Shown: positions 43,673 to 52,312, numbered from the stretch's first letter. The stretch is 57,902 nt of DNA from an uncultured Bacteroidota bacterium (GCA_902557655.1 CACEAZ010000010.1:1-57902); one strand, 5' to 3'. Notes: a model not told the origin generated them from the sequence alone. A program made the numbers and translations.

Positions 43673-44139
43673 TATTTATTGTGATAAGGAATATTATTGA
43701 TAATAGTGAGGGACCTGTAGAGTTGTTCAACAAAGAATAATCTGGCCATGTCATGCGAAAAGGTCATTTTTGACAAAGAAATTTTATTTTTTGCACATTC
43801 TCTTAACTCTTTACTAAATCCGTATGCACCCCCAATTACAAATGTTAGATTTTTTACCCCTCTTATCATGTGTTCCTCTAAAAATTTTGAAAATTCTATA
43901 GAATTGAAATCTTTTCCTTTTTCGTCTAATAAAATAATTATGTCCTCTTTCTTTAAGTTTTTGAATATTATTTCGGAATCAAATTTTATTATAGATGATT
44001 TTTGAGAAGATTTATTCTTAGTTTTTAAACATTGTATTTTAAAATTGATAAAATGTTTAATTTTATCCTCATAATTTTCTATTAATGTTTCTATATTATT
44101 ATTTTTATTTTTTCCAATATATAGAAGTTTAATATTCAT
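43672..44139 (-). CDS. rlmH: 23S rRNA pseudouridine-1915 N3-methyltransferase
   Basis: This 155-residue SPOUT-class enzyme methylates pseudouridine 1915 in helix 69 of 23S rRNA. The knot region is visible: IILLDEKGKDFNSIEFSKFLE in pieces (LLDEKGKDF), FVIGGAYGFSKELRE, and the C-terminal SLSKMTFSHDMARLFFVEQLYR with terminal PYHNK. The length matches E. coli RlmH (155). It is divergent from priA. Confidence 0.96.
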   Translation of the reverse strand: MNIKLLYIGKNKNNNIETLIENYEDKIKHFINFKIQCLKTKNKSSQKSSIIKFDSEIIFKNLKKEDIIILLDEKGKDFNSIEFSKFLEEHMIRGVKNLTFVIGGAYGFSKELRECAKNKISLSKMTFSHDMARLFFVEQLYRSLTIINNIPYHNK

Positions 44140-44181
44140 AAATCTATTTAATTAAATTTAAGTTTAGTCTTTTAATTGGTT

Positions 44182-44189
44182 CAAAAATA
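44182..44189 (-). promoter_or_regulatory. Possible -7 box for rlmH-rdgB
   Basis: TATTTTTG on the minus strand (44189-44182) matches TAnnTTTG, 42 bases before the rlmH ATG. No -33 TTG is found at the expected place. Confidence 0.3.
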
Positions 44190-44216
44190 TTACTTTAAAA
44201 TTAAACACTTTATTAA

Positions 44217-46658
44217 ATGAGCCATTATATAGATGTAATACTTCCAGTTCCACTACATCAAAAGTTTACTTATTTAATTACTAAAGATGAATATAAATTT
44301 ATAAAGCCCGGAATGAGAATTGTTGTTCCTTTTGGTAAATCAAAATTATATACATCAATTGCTTATGAAACTCACAGTAATTTTCAAGGTAATTATGAGT
44401 TGAAATCGATTATTCAGATAATCGATAAAATCCCAATAGTTAACTCATTTCAGTTAAAGTTTTGGGATTGGATTGCTAGGTATTATTTTACTTCTCTTGG
44501 TGATGTTATGCGTGCAGCACTACCAAGTAATTTAATTTTGCAGAGTGAGACAATTATAACTTTAAATCCAGACAAATCAATTGAAAATGACAAGTTAGAC
44601 GAATTTGAATTCATGATTATTGAAGCATTAAGTTTAAACGGTCAAATATCCATAAATGATGTTTCTGAAATTGTTGGTAAAAAAAATATTTTTTCATTAA
44701 TAAATTCAATGTCGAATAAAGAATTAATTAGAGTTGATGAAAAAATTTACTCTAAATACAAGCCAAAGCTTGTAAGATGTATAAAATTGAGTAAAAATAA
44801 TCAAATTGATCATGTAGAAACATATTTTAAAAATGCCAAAACTCAGCATAAGGTTTTTGAATATTTTCATTTAATAAAGTCCAAATTAAAAAGTGACGTT
44901 AAGGTTTCAGATTTTAAAAAAGTTACCCCTAGTTATTCATCAGTAATTAAAAAAATGGTTGAAAAACAGGTTTTCGAATATTATGATATTGAGATTAAAA
45001 GAAATATTGTTGAAGATCAAATTCAGCCTAAAGGTTTTAGTTTAAGCGAAAATCAAAATATAGCACTAAACAAAATAAATTCTTTATTTAAAAAAGAAAA
45101 TGTTGTTTTGTTCAAAGGGGTTACATCATCCGGAAAAACTGAAATTTATATTACGTTAATTTCTAACCTTTTAAAATCAAATAATCAGCTATTATATCTT
45201 GTCCCAGAGATTGCTTTAACAACACAATTAGTTGAAAGATTAAAAGTATATTTTTCTGATCATCTTGTAGTATATCATTCGGGATTAAATATAAATCAGA
45301 GAGCTGAGCTTTGGAATGATTTAATTCTAAGTGACAAGCCTAAGATTATTATTGGAGCTAGATCTGCAATTTTTTTACCCTACAACAATCTAAAATTAAT
45401 TATAGTTGACGAAGAGCATGAGCAAACCTATAAGCAATATGAGCCTTCACCAAGATATCACTCCAGAGATTCTTCTCTAGTTTTGGCTAATATTCATAAT
45501 TCAAAAGTATTACTTGGTTCAGCAACTCCTTCGATTGAAAGTTTTTATAACTGTGATGAAACAAAAAAGTTTGCTTTGGTTGAATTAAACGAAAGGTTTG
45601 GAAATATTCCACTACCTAAAATCAACATTGTAGATCTTTCTGAAAAAATTCGTTCAGGAAATATGCATGGACTATTTTCTGATACATTGCTAAACAACAT
45701 AAAGAATACTGTAGATAAAAATAAGCAGGTAATCCTCTTCCAGAATAGAAGAGGATATTCGCCTATTTTAGAATGTAATAACTGTGGTTATTCCCCTAGA
45801 TGTATTAATTGTGATGTTAGTTTGACTTACCATTATTCAAAAAATATACTAAGATGTCATTATTGTGGTTACAATCAAAAAGTTCAAAACAATTGTGCTA
45901 AATGTAATAGTAAAGATTTTATATCAAAGGGTTTTGGAACTGAGCAAGTTGAAATTGAATTAGGAGATTTTTTTCCAGATTTTAAGGTTATTCGTCTAGA
46001 CCATGATACAACAAGAGGTAAAAGTAATTTTAAGAGAATAATTAATTCTTTTGAGAATCATGAATACGATATTTTAATCGGAACTCAGATGGTAACCAAA
46101 GGATTAGATTTTAGAAATGTTTCTTTGGTAGGGGTTATGAATTTAGATAATTCTATGAATTTTCCTGATTTTAGATCATATGAGAGGTGTTTTCAGTTAG
46201 TTCAGCAAGTAGCCGGTAGATCAGGAAGATCAAAGGAAAGAGGGGAGGTAATTGTACAAACATATAACTCAAAGGGAAATATGATATCCCATATTGTTAA
46301 TGGAGATTATACAAAGTTTTATAATAATCAAATTGAAGACCGAAAAAGATTCAAATATCCTCCTTTTGTTAAGCTAATTAAAATTACCTTAAAACATAAA
46401 GATTTAAATAAGGTAAATAGTTCTTCAAGCTGGTTTTTTAAAAGAATTTACCCTTATTTTAAAGAAAATATATTGGGACCAGAATTTCCTTATATCTCAA
46501 GAATTAGAAATAAGTATCAAAAAAATATAATGATAAAAATACCTAAGTCGCATTCACTATCTGCAGTCAAAAAAATAATCAGGAAATCAATTGCATCTTT
46601 TCATTCTATTTCAGATTACAGATCTGTTCAAGTAATTGTCGATGTAGATCCATATTAA
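44217..46658 (+). CDS. priA: Primosomal protein N' (replication restart helicase PriA)
   Basis: This 813-residue superfamily 2 helicase reloads the replisome at stalled forks. The N-terminal 3'-DNA-binding domain has VPLHQKFTYLI and VPFGKSKLYT. Walker A GVTSSGKTEIYI, LVPEIALT, the DEEHEQTYKQYEPSPRYHSRD region in pieces (DEEHEQTYKQ), LGSATPS, and helicase motifs LFQNRRGYSP, GTQMVTKGLDF and VAGRSGR are present. Eight zinc cysteines lie in CNNCGYSPRCINC and CHYCGY..CAKC. The length is normal for Bacteroidota. Confidence 0.97.
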   Translation: MSHYIDVILPVPLHQKFTYLITKDEYKFIKPGMRIVVPFGKSKLYTSIAYETHSNFQGNYELKSIIQIIDKIPIVNSFQLKFWDWIARYYFTSLGDVMRAALPSNLILQSETIITLNPDKSIENDKLDEFEFMIIEALSLNGQISINDVSEIVGKKNIFSLINSMSNKELIRVDEKIYSKYKPKLVRCIKLSKNNQIDHVETYFKNAKTQHKVFEYFHLIKSKLKSDVKVSDFKKVTPSYSSVIKKMVEKQVFEYYDIEIKRNIVEDQIQPKGFSLSENQNIALNKINSLFKKENVVLFKGVTSSGKTEIYITLISNLLKSNNQLLYLVPEIALTTQLVERLKVYFSDHLVVYHSGLNINQRAELWNDLILSDKPKIIIGARSAIFLPYNNLKLIIVDEEHEQTYKQYEPSPRYHSRDSSLVLANIHNSKVLLGSATPSIESFYNCDETKKFALVELNERFGNIPLPKINIVDLSEKIRSGNMHGLFSDTLLNNIKNTVDKNKQVILFQNRRGYSPILECNNCGYSPRCINCDVSLTYHYSKNILRCHYCGYNQKVQNNCAKCNSKDFISKGFGTEQVEIELGDFFPDFKVIRLDHDTTRGKSNFKRIINSFENHEYDILIGTQMVTKGLDFRNVSLVGVMNLDNSMNFPDFRSYERCFQLVQQVAGRSGRSKERGEVIVQTYNSKGNMISHIVNGDYTKFYNNQIEDRKRFKYPPFVKLIKITLKHKDLNKVNSSSSWFFKRIYPYFKENILGPEFPYISRIRNKYQKNIMIKIPKSHSLSAVKKIIRKSIASFHSISDYRSVQVIVDVDPY

Positions 46659-46745
46659 TATCATATATAACCTGTTTTTTTTGATCAAATTATTCTAATA
46701 TTTAATATTTGATTAAAAAAATTATCAAAACATTATAAAATTATC

Positions 46746-46753
46746 TATTTTTG
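46746..46753 (+). promoter_or_regulatory. -7 promoter box for rpsF-rpsR-rplI
   Basis: TATTTTTG at 46746-46753 fits TAnnTTTG. It overlaps a TTG that would otherwise read as an upstream start of rpsF, which supports ATG 46781. A -33 TTG at the ideal spacing is lacking. Confidence 0.45.
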
Positions 46754-46780
46754 CACGCATTAAAATTTAAAATTAATAAA

Positions 46781-47122
46781 ATGAATCATTACGAAACTGT
46801 TTTCATTCTTAATCCCGTTTTGTCTGAAGAACAGACAAAGGAAACAGTCCTTAAATATGAGAAGTTTTTAACATCGAAAGGTGCAAAAATGGTATCTAAA
46901 GAGGATTGGGGATTAAAGAAGTTGGCTTACCCAATTCAAAATAAAAAAAGTGGATTTTATCACCTTTTTGAGTATACCGTAGAACCTACTATAATTTCTG
47001 AATTAGAACTTCAGTTTAGAAGAGACGAAAGGTTTATGAGATACCTAACCGTAAAGCTTGATAAGCATGCTATTGAATGGGCTGAAAAAAGAAGGATTAA
47101 ATTAAATAACAAAGAAGCATAA
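46781..47122 (+). CDS. rpsF: 30S ribosomal protein S6
   Basis: This 113-residue protein begins [18 protein letters not shown], with [21 protein letters not shown] and [18 protein letters not shown], all standard S6 segments; it packs with S18 on the 30S platform. ATG 46781 is chosen over a TTG at 46751, because the family starts at this Met and the TTG lies in the -7 box. It heads the rpsF-rpsR-rplI operon, with two bases to rpsR. Confidence 0.97.
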   Translation: MNHYETVFILNPVLSEEQTKETVLKYEKFLTSKGAKMVSKEDWGLKKLAYPIQNKKSGFYHLFEYTVEPTIISELELQFRRDERFMRYLTVKLDKHAIEWAEKRRIKLNNKEA

Positions 47123-47124
47123 TT

Positions 47125-47421
47125 ATGGCAAGCATACAAGAAGAAGCATCAGGAAAAAAAGGAGGAGAAATAAGATATCTTACTCCACTAAATATAGATA
47201 ATACTACAGTCAAAAAATATTGTAGATTTAAAAAATATGGTATAAAATATGTGGATTTTAAAGATTCAGATTTTTTATTAAAGTTTGTAAATGAACAAGG
47301 TAAATTATTGCCAAGAAGATTAACAGGAACATCTTTAAAGTATCAAAGAAAAGTTTCTGTAGCTGTAAAAAGAGCTAGACACCTAGCTTTATTACCATAT
47401 GTAGCTGATTTACTAAAATAA
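47125..47421 (+). CDS. rpsR: 30S ribosomal protein S18
   Basis: This 98-residue protein has a variable N-terminal extension (residues 1-20) followed by the S18 core: [40 protein letters not shown] and [12 protein letters not shown]. It binds S6 and 16S rRNA on the 30S platform. It is translated from the rpsF transcript and is followed by rplI 11 bases later. Confidence 0.97.
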   Translation: MASIQEEASGKKGGEIRYLTPLNIDNTTVKKYCRFKKYGIKYVDFKDSDFLLKFVNEQGKLLPRRLTGTSLKYQRKVSVAVKRARHLALLPYVADLLK

Positions 47422-47432
47422 AAATTTACGAA

Positions 47433-47885
47433 ATGGAAATTATATTAAAAAAAGATGTTGAGGGTGTAGGTTTTAAGGATGATATTATCACTGTTAAAAA
47501 CGGTTTTGGTAGAAATTTTCTAATTCCAAATGGATCTGCTATTCTAGCTACCCCAACAGCTAAAAAGATTTTAGCAGAAAATATTAAACAACAAGTTGTT
47601 AAGGACAAAAAAATTATCGACGACGCTAACAAAATGGAGAAAAAAATCTCCGCACTTGAACTTAAAATTAAGGCTAAAGTTGGTGAAGGAGTTAAATTAT
47701 TTGGATCTGTCAATAACATAAACGTTCAAAAAGAATTATCAGAAAACGGTATTGAAATTGATAAGAAATCTATTATCATCTCTGGTAATAATATTAAACA
47801 ATTAGGAAAGTATTCAGCAAAAATTAGACTTCATCGTGAAGTAATTTTTGATTTTCCGTTTGAAGTAGTTGCAGAAAAGAAATAG
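47433..47885 (+). CDS. rplI: 50S ribosomal protein L9
   Basis: This 150-residue two-domain protein has the N-terminal MEIILKKDVEGVGFKDDIITV and NGFGRNFLIPNGSA, then a long connecting helix (about residues 40-75), and a C-terminal domain with LFGSVNNINVQKEL and IKQLGKYSAKIRLHREV. It is the last gene of the operon; a strong terminator follows the stop. Confidence 0.97.
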   Translation: MEIILKKDVEGVGFKDDIITVKNGFGRNFLIPNGSAILATPTAKKILAENIKQQVVKDKKIIDDANKMEKKISALELKIKAKVGEGVKLFGSVNNINVQKELSENGIEIDKKSIIISGNNIKQLGKYSAKIRLHREVIFDFPFEVVAEKK

Positions 47886-47910
47886 ATTTTAAATAAATTC
47901 TTAATCAAAA

Positions 47911-47939
47911 ACACCTACGTAAGTAGGTGTTTTTTTTTT
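47911..47939 (+). terminator. Intrinsic terminator after rplI
   Basis: ACACCTAC (47911-47918) pairs with GTAGGTGT (47923-47930) around loop GTAA, and the flanking A and T runs lengthen the stem. A run of about nine T follows. It ends the rpsF-rpsR-rplI operon. Confidence 0.88.
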
Positions 47940-47963
47940 AAATTAACTTATTTTAGTGTAGAT

Positions 47964-49334
47964 ATGCAAAAGCCTATATTGCCAAAAGGTACAAGAGATT
48001 TTAATTCGTCAGAATTATATAAAAGAAATTATATAATAGATGTAATTAAAGATAATTTTTCAAGATTTGGATTTAACCCAATTGAAACACCAAGTTTTGA
48101 AAGATCAGATACCCTATTGGGTAAATATGGCGATGAAGGTGAAAGATTAATATTCAAGATATTAAAGTCTGGTAATTATCTTAAAAACACCAATTCTAAA
48201 GAAATAAGCGATAACAACATTTCTTTTTTAACTCGAAAAATCGTTGATAAAGCCTTAAGATATGACCTGACTGTTCCATTTGCTAGATATGTAGTTCAAA
48301 ATCAAAACAATATTACCATTCCATACAAGAGATATCAGATCCAGAATGTATGGAGAGCTGATCGTCCTCAAAAAGGAAGGTTTAGGGAGTTTTTACAATG
48401 TGATGCAGATGTTATAGGGTCAAATTCTTTGATGCAAGAAATTGACTTTATATGTCTATTTGATAAAGTTTTTGCAGACTTAAATTTAGAAGGTTGTAGA
48501 ATTAAAATCAATAGTAGGAAGTTACTTATAGGAATTAGTGAAATTTTCAATTGCCAAGATAAATTTTCTAGCTTAATAAATCAGTTAGATAAGCTAGACA
48601 AAATTGAAAGATCAGAAGTAAAAAACAATTTATTAAAATTAGGTTTTGAATCAAATGTTGTTGATTCAATTTTTGAAATTATTGATTTGTCAAATGATTT
48701 TATTACAAACAAGAAAAAATTAAAAGAAATTTTTAAATCATCTAAATTCGCATCTGAAGGTTTTGCAGAAATTGAATATATATTCTCTTATATTCTGAAA
48801 AATAGTTTAAATAATTCAAAATTAATTTTTGATTTAGGATTGGCCAGAGGAATTGATTATTACACAGGAGTTATATTTGAGGTTTTACCTCCAGAAAAAA
48901 TATCCTTGGGTTCTATTGCAGGAGGAGGTAGATATGATAATTTAACCGAAATTTTTGGCCTTAAAAATATGAGTGGTATTGGTATTAGTTTTGGTTTGGA
49001 TAGATTGTTTTTAGTTTTGGAAGAATTAGATCTCCTTCCTGATTTTTCTAATAATTCTACACAGATTATATTTTTAAATTTTGGTAAAGATTTTTCATTT
49101 GATTTAATAAGTTTGACTAATAGTCTAAGGGAAAATAACATTAATTGTGAGTTTTTTCCAGAACCATTAAGTGTTAAAAAGCAACTTAGCTATGCTAATA
49201 AAAATCAAATTCCATATGCTGTCTTTTATGGTGAAGAGGAAAGAGAAAATAAATATTTAACCTTAAAGGATATGAAGTCTGGAAAACAGGAAAATTTAAC
49301 CTTAGAAAAACTTATAGAAAAACTGAGAAAATAG
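47964..49334 (+). CDS. hisS: Histidyl-tRNA synthetase
   Basis: This 456-residue class II synthetase charges tRNA-His. Visible motifs are LPKGTRDFNSSELY, motif 2 YRYQIQNVWRADRPQKGRFREF in pieces (VWRADRPQKGRFREFLQCDAD), the histidine A loop LARGIDYYTGVIFE, and motif 3 GIGISFGLDRL. A C-terminal anticodon-binding domain of about 95 residues has FFPEPLSVKKQLSYANK. The TAG stop at 49332-49334 is immediately followed by the 3' end of an opposite-strand tRNA gene, leaving no room for a terminator. Confidence 0.97.
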   Translation: MQKPILPKGTRDFNSSELYKRNYIIDVIKDNFSRFGFNPIETPSFERSDTLLGKYGDEGERLIFKILKSGNYLKNTNSKEISDNNISFLTRKIVDKALRYDLTVPFARYVVQNQNNITIPYKRYQIQNVWRADRPQKGRFREFLQCDADVIGSNSLMQEIDFICLFDKVFADLNLEGCRIKINSRKLLIGISEIFNCQDKFSSLINQLDKLDKIERSEVKNNLLKLGFESNVVDSIFEIIDLSNDFITNKKKLKEIFKSSKFASEGFAEIEYIFSYILKNSLNNSKLIFDLGLARGIDYYTGVIFEVLPPEKISLGSIAGGGRYDNLTEIFGLKNMSGIGISFGLDRLFLVLEELDLLPDFSNNSTQIIFLNFGKDFSFDLISLTNSLRENNINCEFFPEPLSVKKQLSYANKNQIPYAVFYGEEERENKYLTLKDMKSGKQENLTLEKLIEKLRK

Positions 49335-49408
49335 TAGCGAGACCGAGATTTGAACTCGGGACCTCCGGGTTATGAATCCGACGCTCTGACCAACTGAGCT
49401 ATCTCGCC
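49335..49408 (-). tRNA. tRNA-Met (anticodon CAT)
   Basis: This is a 74-base cloverleaf on the minus strand. The acceptor stem GGCGAGA/TCTCGCT has a G1-U72 wobble, the D stem is GCTC/GAGC, and the T stem CCGAG/CTCGG carries TTCAAAT. The anticodon loop is TTCATAA, giving anticodon CAT. The anticodon stem TCGGA/CCCGG has an A31-C39 mismatch. The discriminator is A, and CCA is not encoded (the next bases are the complement of the hisS stop). Absence of initiator features (C1-A72) makes elongator Met most likely; an Ile tRNA with lysidine-modified CAT cannot be excluded. A full promoter lies upstream. Confidence 0.93.
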
Positions 49409-49422
49409 ATTTAAAGAGGCAG

Positions 49423-49453
49423 CAAATATAAAATTTAAATTTTTTACATTCAA
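49423..49453 (-). promoter_or_regulatory. Promoter for tRNA-Met
   Basis: On the minus strand the -33 TTG (49453-49451) and -7 TATATTTG (49430-49423) are separated by 20 bases. The -7 box lies 14 bases before the tRNA 5' end, a good fit for a stable RNA gene. Confidence 0.65.
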
Positions 49454-49532
49454 CTTATGTTTGATAAATTATTTTAATAAATCTTGCTTTTAAAAAGAAT
49501 AAATGTATATATTACGAAACTAATTATTCAAT

Positions 49533-49922
49533 ATGAGTGACAGAATTAAATTTGAAATGGAGTTTCCAATTAAGGTGTCTCAAAAACTCTTATTTCAGTA
49601 CATTTCGACTCCATCAGGACTTTCTGAATGGTTTGCTGATAATGTTAATTCTAGAGGTGAAATATTTATTTTTATTTGGGATGACTCAGAGGAAAGTGCA
49701 AAACTAATCCGAAAAAATAATAACGAAAAAATACAGTTTCAATGGTTAGACGACGAATCTACTGATTTTTATTTTGAACTAAGAATTCAGTTTGATGAAA
49801 TCACAAAAGATGTATCACTAATTGTAACTGATTTTGCTGACGATGAAGAAGAAGTTGAAGAGTCAAAATTATTATGGACCAATCAAATAGCTGATTTGAA
49901 AAAAGTATTGGGCTCTACCTAA
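49533..49922 (+). CDS. START-like (SRPBCC) domain protein
   Basis: This 129-residue single-domain protein has EFPIKVSQKLLFQYISTPSGLSEWFADNV in pieces (LLFQYISTPSGLSEWFAD), the pattern of the Bacteroidota START-like family related to AHSA1. The C-terminus is acidic (DFADDEEEVEESKLLW) before the last helix. The fold forms a hydrophobic cavity, but the ligand is unknown. It converges with yqgE, overlapping by four bases. Confidence 0.85.
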   Translation: MSDRIKFEMEFPIKVSQKLLFQYISTPSGLSEWFADNVNSRGEIFIFIWDDSEESAKLIRKNNNEKIQFQWLDDESTDFYFELRIQFDEITKDVSLIVTDFADDEEEVEESKLLWTNQIADLKKVLGST

Positions 49923-50473
49923 TTACTTTGAGGGTTTTCAGGAGCATTTGACCATATTTTAAATTCAGTACTCATTTTTTTCATGTAATCCCCCCACAAC
50001 TTTTTTGAATCTTTGTTAAATTCAATTTTGTCATCATTGTTTGATATGATCCAAGAATCATTTTCAATTTCATCTCTTAGTTGATCATATGACCATCCGG
50101 TGTAGCCGGAAAAAAATTTAATCGAAGAGTTGTCTAATTTTTCACTATTAATTGATTCAATTACTGATTCAAAATTACCTCCCCAGTATAAACCATTAAA
50201 AAATTTTATACTGTTACTGATAACGTTTGGTTTATTATGAATAAAGTATAAATTATCTTGATTAACTGGCCCACCACTGTGAACCTTAATTTTATTATTT
50301 TTTACATTTTTATATAAATCTGATAATGAATAATCTAAACATTTATTTAAGATAAATCCAACAACTTCTTCGTCCTTTACTTCTGTTAAAATTATAATTG
50401 ATCTGTTGAAATATAAATCACCTAAAACATTTGGGGTTGAGATAAGTAGTTTACCTTTTTTTATTTCTTTCAT
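49919..50473 (-). CDS. YqgE/AlgH family protein
   Basis: This 184-residue protein has GKLLISTPNVLGDLYFNRSI, the family's N-terminal signature (LLIAxPxLxDPxFxRSVI), followed by VVGFILNKCLDYSLSDLY, VHSGGPVNQDNLYFIH and the FSGYTGWSYDQLRDEIENDSW region in pieces (FSGYTGWSYDQL). AlgH affects alginate regulation in Pseudomonas, but the molecular function is not settled. It overlaps the fmt stop by four bases. In related genomes an HU-type gene often separates these two; none is here. Confidence 0.92.
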   Translation of the reverse strand: MKEIKKGKLLISTPNVLGDLYFNRSIIILTEVKDEEVVGFILNKCLDYSLSDLYKNVKNNKIKVHSGGPVNQDNLYFIHNKPNVISNSIKFFNGLYWGGNFESVIESINSEKLDNSSIKFFSGYTGWSYDQLRDEIENDSWIISNNDDKIEFNKDSKKLWGDYMKKMSTEFKIWSNAPENPQSN

Positions 50474-51426
50474 TTAACATAAGAATTATCGGAAATCCTA
50501 AATCCGTTTAGTAGATCTCTTGTTTTCATTTTTTTCTTACCCTCAACCTTTAGTTCTTTAATAATTACATATCCGTTATTACATGAAATTTTTAGAACGC
50601 CATCGGAAACTATTACATTTCCTGTTTTGTTATTATGCTTTTCAATTATATAATCAGATTTATATATTAATAATTTTTTTTCTTCATTTTCTAAGTTTAA
50701 GTATAGCGTGGTTCTAGCACCTGGAAAAGGATCTAACCCTCTTATTTTATTATATATACTCAAAGCATCATTATCCCAGTCAATTTGAATATTTTTCTTA
50801 TCAAATTTATAAGCTGTCTTTAAATTTGATATAGTTACTTGTTTTACAGGCTTTAATTTATTTTTCAAAATACCGTCAATGGTTTTTTCTGTCACTTCTG
50901 CAGCTAAATATTGTAGCTTATCATGTAAATCACCAGCATTTATTCTCTCGTCAATTTTAATTTTTTGCTGAAATAATATGTCGCCTGTATCAATATTTTT
51001 ATCAATGAAGAACGATGTAATTCCTGTTTGGTTTTCATTGTTAATCAAAACCCAATTTATAGGTGCAGATCCTCTGTAATTTGGAAGTAATGATGCGTGT
51101 AAGTTAATTGTTCCAAATTTTGGTATTTTCCAAATTGATTCGGGAATCATTCTGAATGCAACTACAATAATAAAATCTGGATTTAGATCCTTGATAACTT
51201 CGATAAAATCTAAATTTTTTAAGTTTTTAGGTTGGTAGAATGAAATATTATTTTTTATCGCATAATCCTTAACTGGAGAATTCTTTATTTTCAAACCCCT
51301 TCCTGAAGGTTTATCATGGTTAGTAATGATGGCTTTTAAATTATAGTTTTTATTTATAAGATCCAGAGTAGGGATGCCAAAACCCGCAGTGCCCATAAAT
51401 ATTATGTTGGGTTTTTTAAAATTCAT
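50470..51426 (-). CDS. fmt: Methionyl-tRNA formyltransferase
   Basis: This 318-residue enzyme formylates initiator Met-tRNA using 10-formyl-tetrahydrofolate. The N-terminal IIFMGTAGFGIPTLDL, the catalytic region NLHASLLPNYRGSAPINW, TGITSFFIDKNIDTGDIL and the C-terminal domain with RGLDPFPGARTTL are all present. The length is normal. It has four-base overlaps with the ATPase gene upstream and yqgE downstream, so the three genes are one operon. Confidence 0.96.
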   Translation of the reverse strand: MNFKKPNIIFMGTAGFGIPTLDLINKNYNLKAIITNHDKPSGRGLKIKNSPVKDYAIKNNISFYQPKNLKNLDFIEVIKDLNPDFIIVVAFRMIPESIWKIPKFGTINLHASLLPNYRGSAPINWVLINNENQTGITSFFIDKNIDTGDILFQQKIKIDERINAGDLHDKLQYLAAEVTEKTIDGILKNKLKPVKQVTISNLKTAYKFDKKNIQIDWDNDALSIYNKIRGLDPFPGARTTLYLNLENEEKKLLIYKSDYIIEKHNNKTGNVIVSDGVLKISCNNGYVIIKELKVEGKKKMKTRDLLNGFRISDNSYVK

Positions 51427-51950
51427 TGAATTTCATTTAAAATATAATCTACTCTTTGTTGAATTGTTCCATTGGGAATAATATTATATTCATATCCCAA
51501 GCCTCGGTAGGTTTCTTTAATAAAATAATCTATATCAATTAATTGATTAAATGATTCATATCTCTCTTGATCTTTCTTGTATATTTCATTCCAAGGTTCA
51601 ACAATGAAAATCATATCATATTTATATTTTTGAGAATTTATAGTAAAGTCCTTATTATATGTAACTTTTTTATAATCTAAATAAGCAACTATATCTGGAA
51701 TTCCCCTGTCAAAAAAACAATTCTTTGAGTTGAATTTATTAGCATCTTTATATTGTTTAATCCTATTTGCTAGTAGAATTTCGCTAAATTTTATAGGGTT
51801 TGATAAGAATAATTGATCATGCCCAAGTTTTTTATACTTAGTTGTAATTTCTCTTGAAGATTCATGAAAAACAATTTGTCCGATAGACACAAGTTCATTA
51901 ATTATTGAGGTTTTTCCAGTTCCAGGACCACCTGAAATAACTATCTTCAT
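51423..51950 (-). CDS. AAA-type P-loop ATPase, NadR kinase-like
   Basis: This 175-residue protein has P-loop SGGPGTGKTSIINEL at residues 6-20, HESSREITTKYKKLG, and FFDRGIPDIVAYLDYKK, the pattern of the AAA_28/NadR C-terminal ribosylnicotinamide-kinase-like group. It is annotated simply as an ATP-binding protein in most Bacteroidota. A kinase acting on a small metabolite is plausible, but the substrate is unknown. It overlaps fmt by four bases and is divergent from the DUF493 gene. Confidence 0.85.
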   Translation of the reverse strand: MKIVISGGPGTGKTSIINELVSIGQIVFHESSREITTKYKKLGHDQLFLSNPIKFSEILLANRIKQYKDANKFNSKNCFFDRGIPDIVAYLDYKKVTYNKDFTINSQKYKYDMIFIVEPWNEIYKKDQERYESFNQLIDIDYFIKETYRGLGYEYNIIPNGTIQQRVDYILNEIQ

Positions 51951-52007
51951 TTAATTGTTTTTTATAAAATTCGTTAATAATGTTTAAACTGAAAAAATAA
52001 TTAACAA

Positions 52008-52015
52008 TATATTTG
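52008..52015 (+). promoter_or_regulatory. -7 promoter box for the DUF493 gene
   Basis: TATATTTG at 52008-52015 matches TAnnTTTG. It overlaps the TTG at 52013 that could otherwise be taken as a start. The ATG at 52025 would then have a leader of only a few bases. The -33 site is not clear. Confidence 0.45.
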
Positions 52016-52024
52016 TTATTCACC

Positions 52025-52312
52025 ATGGGAAAAGAGCAAGAAGACTTTTACAAAAAATTAAAAAATTTACTTAATGATACCAGTTCCTGGCCTTCTGAAT
52101 ACGTTTATAAATTAATATATAAGTCTAATCCAGATAATATAAAAAAATTAAAAAAAATTTTTAATGAACCTGATACGGTTTTCAGTTTAAAAACATCTAA
52201 AAATGATAAGTATACATCTGTTTCGGTAAAAATTATCGCAAAAAACCCTGATTTTATTATCGACAAGTATAAGATTGTTGCTGATCAGATTGAAAATGTA
52301 ATTTTATTATAA
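52025..52312 (+). CDS. DUF493 family protein (YbeD-like)
   Basis: This 95-residue protein has an N-terminal FYKKLKNLLNDTSSWPSEYVYKLI segment (in pieces SSWPSEYVYK), and VFSLKTSKNDKYTSVSVKI with IDKYKIV later, giving the ferredoxin-like DUF493 fold. The ATG at 52025 (MGKEQEDFY) is preferred, since the upstream TTG lies in the -7 box. YbeD-type proteins have an ACT-like fold, but their role is unknown. It heads a short run with DUF4290 and murA. Confidence 0.85.
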   Translation: MGKEQEDFYKKLKNLLNDTSSWPSEYVYKLIYKSNPDNIKKLKKIFNEPDTVFSLKTSKNDKYTSVSVKIIAKNPDFIIDKYKIVADQIENVILL

